From the NCBI GenBank assembly GCA_014526335.1, contig JACTAT010000281.1:1-64000 (forward strand): 64,000 nt of DNA, read 5' to 3'. The notes below the pieces were generated by a model. That model made no database searches, had not been told where the DNA came from, and saw only the letters and a program-made list of their open reading frames with translations. How positions within the stretch are numbered: the first letter of the stretch is position 1; every line of letters starts with the position of its first letter. A program made the translations under genes and the position numbers. Origin of the DNA: Chrysaora quinquecirrha (Eukaryota; Cnidaria; Scyphozoa; Semaeostomeae; Pelagiidae). Below are positions 34,080 to 44,958 of the stretch, in pieces.

Positions 34080-36480
34080 TTAGGTGCTTACTGCTTAGTT
34101 TTTATTAGTAATGGATTGTGAATTAATTAATTATTTTTCAACATTTTTAGCTAAGAGTTTTTTAAGTGTCCCTTGAAAACCAGCTTTTTTGCTGAAGAGA
34201 AGATATCGAGTTTTCAATGTGAAAATCTTATGAAGCATCCAAAATTTAGTTTAGGGTAATCTTATGAGCATTGAAAGTTCCCGATTTCATAAAGATTTCG
34301 ATGGCAAAAGTGAACTTGGCGAAACTTTTTACCTCATTCGGTCAAAGCCCTTATGAAATCGAAAACTTTGAACGCTCGTTAAATCAGAAATACAGGCGCT
34401 GAGGTAATTAAACTTTGCACCTAGAATAATTTTGGGGTGCTTTATACGATTTTTTTGCGATATCGAAAAATTTCAATTTTACCGAAGTGATCTATAATTG
34501 GGTCAGATTGAGGTGTACCCTACGTTGCACAAATGCGACTCATTCCCCCTTGTTTCCCTATTACCTCGATTTTTTGAAGATAACTTGTCTTGACTTTCTG
34601 TGTAATCAATCCAATATCTACACCTGGGTATTTTGTCTACGAAGAGGACTAAAGCTGTAAAGCTGTGACATCTGTGATTCGAATGAGAATTTAAAGCAAG
34701 GCCATTATGTGTTCATAATCTTTCCGTTGCAAGTCATGTTATCTGTTGTTACAATGTTGGATGTTCTTCTCCTCTCGCCTTGAAAGAGTGTCTTCTGCAA
34801 TTGCTTTTCTTCTCTTAATTTACATTCCACTTCCTTCTCTTAAGTTATTCTCTGGCTGTTCCTTCATCTGCCCCAGCGGGATTAGGACCATCGACAAGGA
34901 AGGAAAGGATACAGATTATTAGAAGAAAGGAGAAGATGTAGCGATGATTGGCTGTAACCATCCGGGTACTGTGCCGGGAAATATGATCTTATTTATTTCG
35001 AAGAAGAAGACTGGCAACAGGCTGTCCGCTGGATCTGAGATGCTTTTGTCGACGTAAGTCGATAAAAGGATAAATTGTGAGGAACAACACAAAACGGCTG
35101 ATGAGACACAGAAAAATTAACAGTTAAATATCCATAAATTGGCTAAAATTTAACCCTGACATTAAGTGCCTCATCAGAGCTAAATTAAAGTTTTTAAACT
35201 TCACAACCTTTAGTTATATACAAGTGATGGATGGTGATTTGAATTTGAATTTGGCAGAATGTGATGTGATTGGATGAAAGGGTGTAATTATGTGAAAAAA
35301 TGGCAGGTGATGATGTGATGTGATTGGATGATACAAAGTGAAGTACAGATTGTACGAAGTAAGAAAGATGCGGTGTAATGTGTGACAATGTAAGGAAAAG
35401 GTAAGCACAGGATGTAGAGTGTGATAAGTTGAAAAGATGTAATGTTGCAGGGTGGTATGAAGCTAGTACACAGAGTGTATGTGGTAAGGGCTGAGAGAGT
35501 TGCAATGTGATACGTTTTAATGGTATTGTCATGTGGTTAGTTTTTAGTTTTCAGTGCTTTGTTAGTTTGCAGCGTTCGCGTTCGCGCATTTTCATTTCTG
35601 TTCTTCCCATGGTTTTATTTGCCTTTTTTGCGCCATGTATTTTCTATGCGAGGGTCATAAGGCATCTTGCGCGCCTTATTAGCATGGCTCGTGTATCGCT
35701 GGCTCCTCGTTATTCAGTTGATTAGGCACCTTTAGTTATCATGTTTAGCTTATTCTTTTCTATATTTGTAACAATGCATTGTTTTACTTCTTTGCCAATT
35801 CGGCTAGACGCTACATTTGTGTATTTAAGTTCACATTTCATCAGTTAAATTAACTTACACTTAACAGTTAAGTTCATCGGATATAAGTTTGTGAAAATTA
35901 TATCCACATGTTTTTGTTTTACTTCTGTGGGACGTTCTTCGGCCAAATTTTTGGAAAAAGAATTTATTGTGGAAAAGGGAAAGACAGGCGCAAAATGTGG
36001 AGTGTGGAAAGTAAGGAAGACTAGATGTAATGGATGGTTGAGAGCACAGTAGCTATGTAGAGAGTTAGGCAAAAGGGTAATGGGGAAGAGTTAGAGATAA
36101 AGCCCGTGTTATGAGAGAAAGAATGTTGAAAGTGGAGGACATATTTATGTGGTTATGATGAAAAGTAGACTGGTGATTGTTGGTTGCGACAATATGAGGG
36201 TGCACTAGGCAAAGAAATACAAAAAAGTGTAATAAAATAGAACAACATGGACAAAATAATACCCACAAAGAATACCACAGGAGCAAAAACAACAGCAGCA
36301 AAAACAATAACTGCAACAAGAATAATCATAGTAATATGGATGATAAAAAGGCGAACATAGTATCAATTATGAAAAAAATAATAATAATAACGATGCTGAG
36401 AAAATTTATAAGTGAACTGATGAGAATAAGTAATGTTAAGAATAATAGAAGATATGATATGGATCTTACGTATGATAAAT
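34080..36480. other. Repeat-poor stretch, possibly 3' part of a Penelope-like element
   Basis: About 35195-36480 is purine-rich on the plus strand with short frames only. It lies directly downstream (minus-strand sense) of the GIY-YIG fragment and may be its trailing sequence (inference). Nothing recognised at 34080-35190. Confidence 0.3.
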
Positions 36481-36484
36481 GGAT

Positions 36485-36725
36485 GAATGTCCACGGTCAG
36501 TAGTCCTGTTCAGTCCGTTGGATGAAAGATTGTTCGCTAAGTCGATGAATTGCTGTTCTTTAGCGCGGCGTACGCTCTCTCGTTCGTTATGTAGCTGTAG
36601 GGTGGGCGTAATCTGTAGGTCGTTAACTGTATGTTCTGTGCTACAGTAGTGCTCTGCAACACCAGATTTTCTTGTCTTTTGTTGATGATGTCTCGTCGGT
36701 ATAATCTTCCCTTGTCAATCACCTG
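36485..36725 (-). pseudogene. GIY-YIG endonuclease C-terminal fragment, Penelope-like element
   Basis: The minus frame reads KSGVAEHYCSTEHTVNDLQI, then RRAKEQQFIDLANNLSSNGL followed by NRT. The order 'AEH(F/Y) ... H...DLQ(I/V) ... R..EQ.(L/F)I ... (P/N)GLN' is the C-terminal half of the GIY-YIG domain found in Penelope-like retroelements. No upstream RT is visible, so it is a fragment. Confidence 0.6.
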
Positions 36726-36729
36726 CTTG

Positions 36730-37255
36730 TAAATGATTAAGTGTTAATAGTTTTTTCTGCTTTAAGGGCTCGGATATAATTTACCGTTATACAATAGGTT
36801 TACATGGAGTTATATACGAGACATTAGGATTTCTGATTGGCTAGTTTGATGACGGGATCTGTCACACTATATCCCATTATCCCTTGCATAAAGTCATGTG
36901 GCATTTGCTTGCAACAGATCAAGTCAGCGAACTTCAACTTCACGAACAATATTGGAGGAGGAGAAAAATCAAATATTTTATTCCATGAAATGCGTGTATT
37001 ATAAGAAACACTTAAGGTATAAACTATAGAAAAGAAATTTTGAAAATTCGATTAGAACTTTGGAAGTAAAAAATAAAACATGAAAGTTTGATTATCGGAA
37101 TCAACGAAAATAAAAGAAACGAAGTATTTGTATCCCATTTGTATCCCAATAACCTTTGAGAAGCTAAGATGAACGCTCGAAAATCGAGAAAGGCTCGACG
37201 ATTGTTGCCGAAACAGAAATATTTAGCCCCCGTCTCTGATTTCAATGATTATATC
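36730..37255. other. Intergenic, nothing recognised
   Basis: AT-rich sequence without open frames of note. Confidence 0.3.
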
Positions 37256-37261
37256 AAATTT

Positions 37262-37515
37262 TACCCCAACCGTACTGAACATCAGCCACCGTACTCCGAG
37301 ATGCCTCCCCAAAGCAATCATGGTATCCACCCAGAGTAATCATAGTATCCTCCCACCGTACGGAACATCAAAACCACGGCAATCATGATGTAACCCCACC
37401 GTACTGAATACCCGCCACCGTAACGCAAGATGCCTCCCCACGGGAATCATGGTATTCCCCCACCCTACTGAATATCCAACACCGTACCGCACATCCACCG
37501 CTGTACTCCACAGAT
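37262..37515. repeat. Minisatellite with CCACCGTACTGAA units
   Basis: Repeated blocks of CCACCGTACTGAACATC, GAGATGCCTCCCC and AATCATGGTAT occur in irregular order. A short related run in the opposite orientation (CAGTACGGTGGGGGATG) lies at 60675-60740. Confidence 0.7.
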
Positions 37516-37744
37516 ATTACATGTGGTGCACAGACCAAACCATTTCTGTACTCCCATAATCTTGCATTAATTAAAGTAAATTTAATTAAATTACGAATTA
37601 CAAAATTGAGACTACAAGTTAAACATAACAAAACTACAAAGCGAAATAACTAAATGTAATGTCACCCGGAAGTGACGACTCGAGTAAGTAGGCACTCTCT
37701 TACCAATTTAAAAAATAGGAACGCTGTGGCAATGTCCGAAGGAC

Positions 37745-37859
37745 GCTGATAATGATAATAATAATGATGAAGATGATGTTAATAATGACGAAGATGACGA
37801 AGAAGAAGACAACGATGATGAGAATGATGATAATGTTGGTGGTGATGATGATGACGAGA

Positions 37860-37910
<51 letters not shown>

Positions 37911-38225
37911 GTGATGAAGATGATGATGATGATGACTTTGAAGAGGATGATAATGACCATAATGATCATGCTAAAGACGATCATGATGATGAATATAATG
38001 CTCGACGACGACGACAACGATGATGATGATCACGTTGAAGACGAAAATGATGATCACCGTCTTCAACATGATCATCATCGTCTTCAACATGATCATCATC
38101 GTCTTCAACATGATCATCATCTTCTTCAACAATGATGATCATGTTGAAGACAATGATTGGTGATTTTGATGATGATGGTGTTGATGATAATGATCCATTA
38201 TGATGATGTTTGATTGTTGACAATG
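37745..38225. repeat. GAT microsatellite and 21-bp minisatellite
   Basis: 37750-37940 is (GAT)n with interruptions. 38050-38135 contains a 21-bp unit (CATGATCATCATCGTCTTCAA) about four times, followed by a reverse-oriented ATGATGATCATGTTGAAGAC, so the array can fold back. Frames through it are artefacts. Confidence 0.85.
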
Positions 38226-38800
38226 TGATCAGATGAATCTTTCCTGGAAGAATCCCAAAACTTTGAATCGAAAATAGAAAACCTCTAGCAACGTATATGT
38301 ACTAATAAATTTGAACTCATAGGTTAAACTGTGTAACAAATAACTCCCTTCAGTGCACCGAAACCTGTAACCTTCGCTTCAAATGATGAATTTAATTCTA
38401 GAATCTCCAAAAGCTATCATAAGAATTCGCATACTATGCATATGACTATATTCGATAATTAGTAGCACTTTGAAGAGTTGATTGCCAACTTTGAACCATT
38501 TATTTTCAGATGATTCTCGAAGCCGCAAACTATTTTGAAAAAATTTCTTCTGTCAAACTTGGCAACAATTTCTACTGCGCCACAATCTCCTCCTCTCTTC
38601 ACACGAAAATATCTTACATGTAAGAGGACTTCTAGAAACCTCTCAGAATAACAACCCAATCAAAAATTGTATAAAAATATTTCAAAATAAAAAATAAAAT
38701 CAAATTAGATTTCAGCAACATTTTGCAATATTGTAGTCAAACCTTTTTTTGAAACCCGACCAAGCCAGCTTTTTTGCGAGAAAATCTTGGTGTCAAATTT
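38226..38800. other. Intergenic, nothing recognised
   Basis: AT-rich; no repeat or gene recognised. Confidence 0.3.
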
Positions 38801-38811
38801 TTAGTTTCCTG

Positions 38812-38885
38812 CATCGTGGATCGAGCTCGCAACCCTTAGCGCAGCAAACAAGCGCATTATTCCTCTGCGCTGCACTAACAGTTCA
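38812..38885 (-). repeat. tRNA-like (SINE-type) fragment
   Basis: On the minus strand a box-B-like GGTTGCGAGCTCGATCC (38818-38834) lies 27 nt after a weak box-A-like TTAGTGCAGCGCAGAGG. No closed acceptor stem is seen. It may be a SINE head; evidence is thin. Confidence 0.3.
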
Positions 38886-39206
38886 TACTAATTGATGTTA
38901 TTGGCAAGCAATTGCATTTTGTTAATTATGCCCACTAACGACAACACTTAACGGCGATTTCAAAGTTTAATTCCTATCATTTGTGGTTTATCTTTTGTTA
39001 CGCGGTTTGGCAGGAAAAAGCGTCTATATGCCTACCTACCTACCTATTTTCTATGCATACATGCGTTCCACGACACCCTCTTAATATGTCCTTCGGACAT
39101 AAACATAGCAACGCTATCGCTATGTCCGAAGGACTATAATCATTATCATACCGTTATCGTTATCATCATCATCATAGCATCATCATCATCATCTTCATCT
39201 GCACAA

Positions 39207-39350
39207 CAATCGTCAATATGTCATTCTCAATATTATCCTCAATACCATCATTAACATGGTCTTCATCAGCATCATCATCGTTGTCAACATCGTCATCATC
39301 ATCATCATCAGCATCATGATGATTACGATGATCACCATCTTCATCATCAC

Positions 39351-39398
<48 letters not shown>

Positions 39399-39754
39399 TC
39401 ATAACCAAAATTGTTTTTCCCATGTAGCCAGACTCCCTAACCAAATTTAGAATTAGCCCTGCGTTACACTTACTTTCCTGATACGAATATTACAGTATTT
39501 GGATAGACAACCAGCCGAAAACATTGCGATTCTCTTCTAAGATATCTAATTATGCAAAAGGAAATTCGAGACTCTTCCCGACAACAACTGAGTCACGTCT
39601 CACTAAATATTATGCAAATGGCTTCGAGAATTTTCTGATTGGCGAAAAAATTTGATTGTCTAAATGCGAACTTCTGCCAAATACTCGACCACAATGAATC
39701 ATCCTACTTGTTTACGAATTTCGTTATTGCTGCTCATTGTCTAACGAATCGGTA
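39207..39754. repeat. 548-bp direct repeat, copy A
   Basis: By eye identical in length and sequence to 40761-41308 (constant offset 1554). It consists of an (ATC)n microsatellite (to about 39400) followed by about 350 bp of unique-looking sequence from ATAACCAAAATTGTTTTTCC to GTCTAACGAATCGGTA. The microsatellite repeat number is also the same in both copies, which implies a very recent duplication or an assembly artefact. Confidence 0.85.
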
Positions 39755-39816
39755 CTAATAAACTGCTGTGGAACTCCAGAGGAACTGTCTTTTGTCGATG
39801 GATGCTTGATTTAACG

Positions 39817-40229
39817 TGCAGGGAACACGGAGCCAGAGAAAGACAAGAGAAAGAGACGAGCGTTTCGTATTAACAATCTACTGAACTATCTACTGAACTA
39901 TCTTCTGAACTAAATAAAAATTCTAAATACAAGATATTTAAAGGCTGAACAAGGAAACGGAATATAATTTTTACCAACGTAAAAGTAAATCAGGTTGCGG
40001 TGTTACATTTTAAATAAGGAGAAAAATTGATGTCGGAAAGTGATGAATAAGCTGAGAAAAACAAAAAAATGGGAATGACCTGTTGTGTTGAATGGAAGTG
40101 TTGCGAATGACGTGGATGAAATGAGATGCGACGTTGAGCGGAAGAAAACTTTGAGAATGAATGGATTGAAAAGAAAATAGCCTGAGAGTGAAGGAAAGGC
40201 CTAAAATTACGAAGTGTAATTTCACTACA
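39817..40229 (-). mobile_element. Probable LTR, copy A (TGTAGTGAAAT...CA)
   Basis: On the minus strand it starts TGTAGTGAAATTACAC and ends CTCCGTGTTCCCTGCA, with TG...CA borders. 54824-55168 has the same ends and the shared GTAGTGAAATT, TTTTAGGCC, TTCTAACTATTT-like and CTCCGTGT blocks. The sequence just beyond the CA end (CGTTAAATC / CGTAAAACTC) is also similar, as expected if both are 5' LTRs with the start of an internal region. Confidence 0.5.
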
Positions 40230-40234
40230 ATTTA

Positions 40235-40690
40235 TCTCCTTTTTTTCAACTTGCTCTCACTTGTTTGTGGCAATTTTCCTTTCTTAGTTGTTTCTTTATC
40301 TTTTCCAGTGATTCCCTCTTTGGTCCCCTTTGTCATCTCTGATTTCCACTTACTGCATTCCAATCGATTCTTACTTCTTTCCCATTTGTTCCCTCCGATT
40401 TTAAGTTATTTCCACTTCGTTTCATCATGGTTCCGTTGGGTTCCGTTGATTCCTACTCATTCAAGGGGTTCCCAGCTTTATTGCTTGTTCACTCAATGAA
40501 TCATCTCTATTGCTTATCGCATTCTGGATAAAGAATTCCTAATGGCTTTGTTGTTCAAATTGATGCCAATTTCGACAGGAAATAGGTTCTTGGCATCACT
40601 CTCTCCCGATTTTTTCGATCTTTTGCATTTGCAATGCAATTAATCTTGATGAAATTCCTGCTGCATTGTCTGATTTTTCACATTAGGAAT
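40235..40690 (+). repeat. Single arm of the 30.5-kb foldback family
   Basis: Matches the left arm at 30640-31070 in order: TTGCTCTCRCTTGTTTGYGG, AGTGATTCCCT, TTTGTTCCCTCCGATT, GGTTCCRTT and TTTGTTGTTCAAAYTGATGCC. It then reaches the ATAGAAATTCCTATCTT motif. The second arm is absent and the segment abuts repeat copy B at 40761. Confidence 0.7.
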
Positions 40691-40760
40691 AGAAATTCCT
40701 ATCTTCTGTTACAAAAATTCGTACTAATCACCACAAAATTTCCCCATAACATGTTTTTAT

Positions 40761-40904
40761 CAATCGTCAATATGTCATTCTCAATATTATCCTCAATACC
40801 ATCATTAACATGGTCTTCATCAGCATCATCATCGTTGTCAACATCGTCATCATCATCATCATCAGCATCATGATGATTACGATGATCACCATCTTCATCA
40901 TCAC

Positions 40905-40952
<48 letters not shown>

Positions 40953-41308
40953 TCATAACCAAAATTGTTTTTCCCATGTAGCCAGACTCCCTAACCAAAT
41001 TTAGAATTAGCCCTGCGTTACACTTACTTTCCTGATACGAATATTACAGTATTTGGATAGACAACCAGCCGAAAACATTGCGATTCTCTTCTAAGATATC
41101 TAATTATGCAAAAGGAAATTCGAGACTCTTCCCGACAACAACTGAGTCACGTCTCACTAAATATTATGCAAATGGCTTCGAGAATTTTCTGATTGGCGAA
41201 AAAATTTGATTGTCTAAATGCGAACTTCTGCCAAATACTCGACCACAATGAATCATCCTACTTGTTTACGAATTTCGTTATTGCTGCTCATTGTCTAACG
41301 AATCGGTA
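40761..41308. repeat. 548-bp direct repeat, copy B
   Basis: See copy A at 39207-39754. The left flank here is the end of the foldback-arm repeat; the right flank (ATAACTACCC) differs from that of copy A (CTAATAAACTG). Confidence 0.85.
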
Positions 41309-43908
41309 ATAACTACCCATTTTTATGTTCGAAGAATTCGAACATATTGGTGTCGGGTGGCGTGTCACTAACTAACTAACCAACGCTTGAACAATGGAAG
41401 ACGTGTAACAATAGGGCCATTGTCAAGAATGCCATTAGGGCCATTGTCTCGGCCATTTATGCGCAATTTACGGTTAGTTCTTCCTCTTTGTCAATTTAAG
41501 GTCATGTGGCAATTTTTCTCCTCGCACAAGCTTGATTGCATATGACTCATGTTGTTTACCATATGAAACTGGCAAATTGCCACCTTGGATTGGTAAATGA
41601 AATTTGATTCATTCTCAACATTGATCAAAGAGTCTTGGCAAAGAGAGGCAATTTCAAAACAGTTTTCAAAACAAATTATCATTATTATCATCCTCACCAT
41701 GAAAATCGTCATAATAATAATAATAATAATCACCATCATCATCATCATGAATACCATCACTATCATGATGGTGTGGCTGCGGCAAGATCTAAAGGAACGG
41801 CACCACCACCACAATCACCCCTTCAACCAGTATCATGATCATCGTGGTCATCAGCATCATCATCATATCCACCACCATAATCATAATAATCATTATCGTC
41901 ATCGTTGTGCATACCGATAAATATCTTTCATTATTTGACCGAAATAGCTATATTCAACCAGAGTCGTTCTTCGAACATGCCCATAGGGCCCCTATGTTTA
42001 TGTTTGAAGAATGAAAGCATATTGCAGGGAGTTTTATCGAACCCAAAGAAATATACCTACCTACAATCTTGGACATAAATGGACATAAAGGACCCCTAAG
42101 GTGGGACCCTTGGAGGGGGGACCCCTAAGGTAGGGCCCTGGGATGGAGGATACCTAATGTGGGACCTTGGGACAGGGGACCCCTAGGTTGGCTCGGGGCT
42201 TTATTTTGAATTCGAAATCAAGCTATCACAATACCATCGACAAAAGTTTAACAAAGTTAATCCAGAAGAAAGGGAAAGATGTTGCTTTGAAGAGCGGATA
42301 TTCAACGTAACACAACAAGTTTTCATTATCTACTACAGTATAAGCTACAAACATATAACTGTGGCCTTCAATAAAAACGAGTGTTTTAGTGCATTGCTCT
42401 CAAACATATAGTAGGATTTCTAAAGTTTTAGCACAATAAGTATGGTTGGTTACAAACCCTTTTTCGCGCCCCCTAAAAAAATCGCTGTTTGTACAATTCA
42501 ATTCAATTAACTTTTTAAATACAACTTAGGCAAAAGGCCAAAATGCAAATCCGGTAAAGAACTTGTAACTTTTATTACTAATGGTAAGATATCTCAATAC
42601 AAGCATTCAATTAGAACATTCAGTTCAGCGTTCAAAGAAGTGCTTTTGACAGTTCTTGAGAACCATGCCCGAAAGTGTCAATTAATTCACCATAATCAAT
42701 CAAGGGACCATAAAATATACCATAAAATAGCCATTTCCATTCACCATAAAATAGGCACCCCTTTGGGGCGCTGCTATGCCAAGTGGGTTAATTATAACAT
42801 TTTCTTCAATACTTAATAACATAATATCAGATTAAAATTGGCGCCCCTTGGGAGCGCTGCTATGGCAAGTGGGTTATTGTCGCTCACGTGTGTTTCCAAA
42901 GAGCTTTTGACGCCCCTTTGAAGAGTTGGAGCGCCTTCGGCGCCCCCTGATTTTCCGTCGCTAAAGTGCCCCTCTGCCCCCCCGGCCACCACGCCACTGC
43001 TTTCAAACTTCCGTTATCTTCAGAGTGTGATTAACTGATTTCTAAAATGTCTTATATACAGGTATGATTAAGTTAAATTTAGCATCAGCGCTTAGTCAGT
43101 TCCTTTGGCGGAAGGAATAAAGCCTTTTTTTAACTGTTCATTAGGGTATGTCCCGCTTTTAATAATTTGATTAGGCCTTAGTGTGTTGTTTCTTATATTT
43201 TGTTATTATTCGCTATACTAAAAAGCTTTTTTGCCTCCGATTCACTTATACAAATTAATCGTTATATAACTTACAAAATAATTGTTACCATATAGAGACA
43301 TTGTATTGAAAGTTAAACGGAAACCCCTCAATGAAATGCTTCACGTAATGAGTAACACTCGGTTTATATACGAGTTTAAACGGCAAACGAATGGAAATAG
43401 CTTCTATGTTGATCAACAGGGCATCTTTTAACGTACTGAGTTGTGGAGCAATTGCCCCACCAGGCCCCTCTGACTGCCCCAGTACTCCTCTGTGAGAACC
43501 TGGTTTTGCCCCACCAGTGATGGGATTCTTTTTTTGGTAAAAGGAATAACTACTGTGTACTATATTTTAGTTAAAAGGTCTCATTTCCAAAGAACCAAGT
43601 TTTTAATCTCCCTTCCCTACCACATTATCCCTCGTGGATGATTTATTAGAAAATGGCCAATTTAAGCCAATCTAGAGGCTTGAATTTCAAAAAATGATTG
43701 CTCCTCGGTGATTCGGCTAGTATAATTGCTCCTAGTATAATTGCTCCTCGGTGATTCGGCTGTCCACTATACAACATTGCAATTAGCTGCTGTGGCAAAG
43801 TGGCAAAGAACACATCTCACAATTTTAAGGACAGAGTGGTCAGCTGTAAGATGCAATTTTATCAATGGTTGTTTGCATGCAAAACAGCACTCTAAGCCAA
43901 TGTAGAGG
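41309..43908. repeat. Repeat-rich intergenic stretch
   Basis: 41690-41930 is an ATT/ATC microsatellite. 42085-42195 holds about three units of a GGACCCCTAAGGTGGGACC-type minisatellite. GCGCTGCTATGSCAAGTGGGTTA occurs twice (about 42770 and 42856). CTCCTAGTATAATTGCTCCT-like short duplications lie at 43715-43765. No gene recognised. Confidence 0.55.
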
Positions 43909-44453
43909 TATGGATACAGGGACGCCTGCACTTATGGAGGGCAAGGGGGGGCAAAGGTTTGAAGAAGGGCAACTGAGGGGGTCTGGGGCGTGGCCCCAAA
44001 GAAAATTTTATGTGACCACGCCCTCTAGAAGCATGGAAAACGTGGGAAACGCCCTATAAATTTTTCATTGACAATAAAACTGTTTAAGATTTACTCGATT
44101 TTGCAAGAGCAATCTTTTGTTATTTGAAGAATTCTATGCATTTAAAGTCATAAAGTTGAGAAATATGATGTTGCTATTGGTTTTCGAAAAATGATTTTCT
44201 CTGTTCAATAATTTTTGAAAAATTACGGGCGACAAGTTTGACATTGATTTTCCCTGGACCCAGAAACAAATAACATATTATGGTCCTTTCTTGCCTTTCT
44301 TCTATTCAATATTTATCAGACAACTTTAAAGCTATTTTAAAATAATTGTTGTTGCTGAGGGCACATCTTGCCCCTCCTTGCCCCCCTTGGATAAGGGCAG
44401 GAGGGGCAGTTGCCCCCCTTGCCCCCCCCACCGCAGGCGTCCTTGTATGGATA
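43909..44453. mobile_element. hAT-like MITE with perfect 8-bp target duplication
   Basis: Element 43917-44445 (529 bp). The 8-mer TATGGATA directly flanks it on both sides (43909-43916 and 44446-44453). The ends are CAGGGACGCCTGC and, inverted, CAAGGACGCCTGC, followed by G-rich (GGGCAAGGGGGGGCAA) inverted tracts. CAGGG-type ends and an 8-bp duplication are diagnostic of hAT elements. No transposase frame is present, so it is non-autonomous. Confidence 0.85.
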
Positions 44454-44958
44454 ACAAAAATTTTCCCGGGGAGCATGCCCCTGGCCCCCTAGAATGGTGC
44501 ATTGTAGGTACTTGGTGCAGCTAGGAACAACATTGCGCCATTGGTTTACTAGAAGGCAGGTATTCCTTGAGTGGACCTGCTGGACACAAATTGTGCATCA
44601 TCCTGCTGAAGGGTTAAGTGGTTAAGGGTCAAGTGGTTAGTGCAACGTTCCATGCAGTCACATATTCATAGGACCCGGGCCCCTTGAAATTTTGCCCCAC
44701 CAGTTACAAATCCTTAAAAGATGCCCTGTTGATCAATCCTCGGTTGCTTGCAATGACATAAATTATTTAAAATATAAAATGTCGCTTAGGTTTTCTCCTG
44801 TGCTACTATACGTTGCTTAAAGTTTTAGGCCTTCTCCATCTTGGTTACTTACCCTATAGAAAAAAATGCGTGTAGTGGTAGTGCAATAGAGCAATACCGC
44901 ATTGGAATTGAGGGCTGAGAAAGTGACATTGAGGGCTGGGTTGACGAAAACCAACTCG

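Noticed and set aside
39207..41308. The 548-bp direct repeats as LTRs of one element
   Set aside because: Their ends lack TG...CA, there is no purine tract or primer site, and the sequence between them consists of unrelated repeats.
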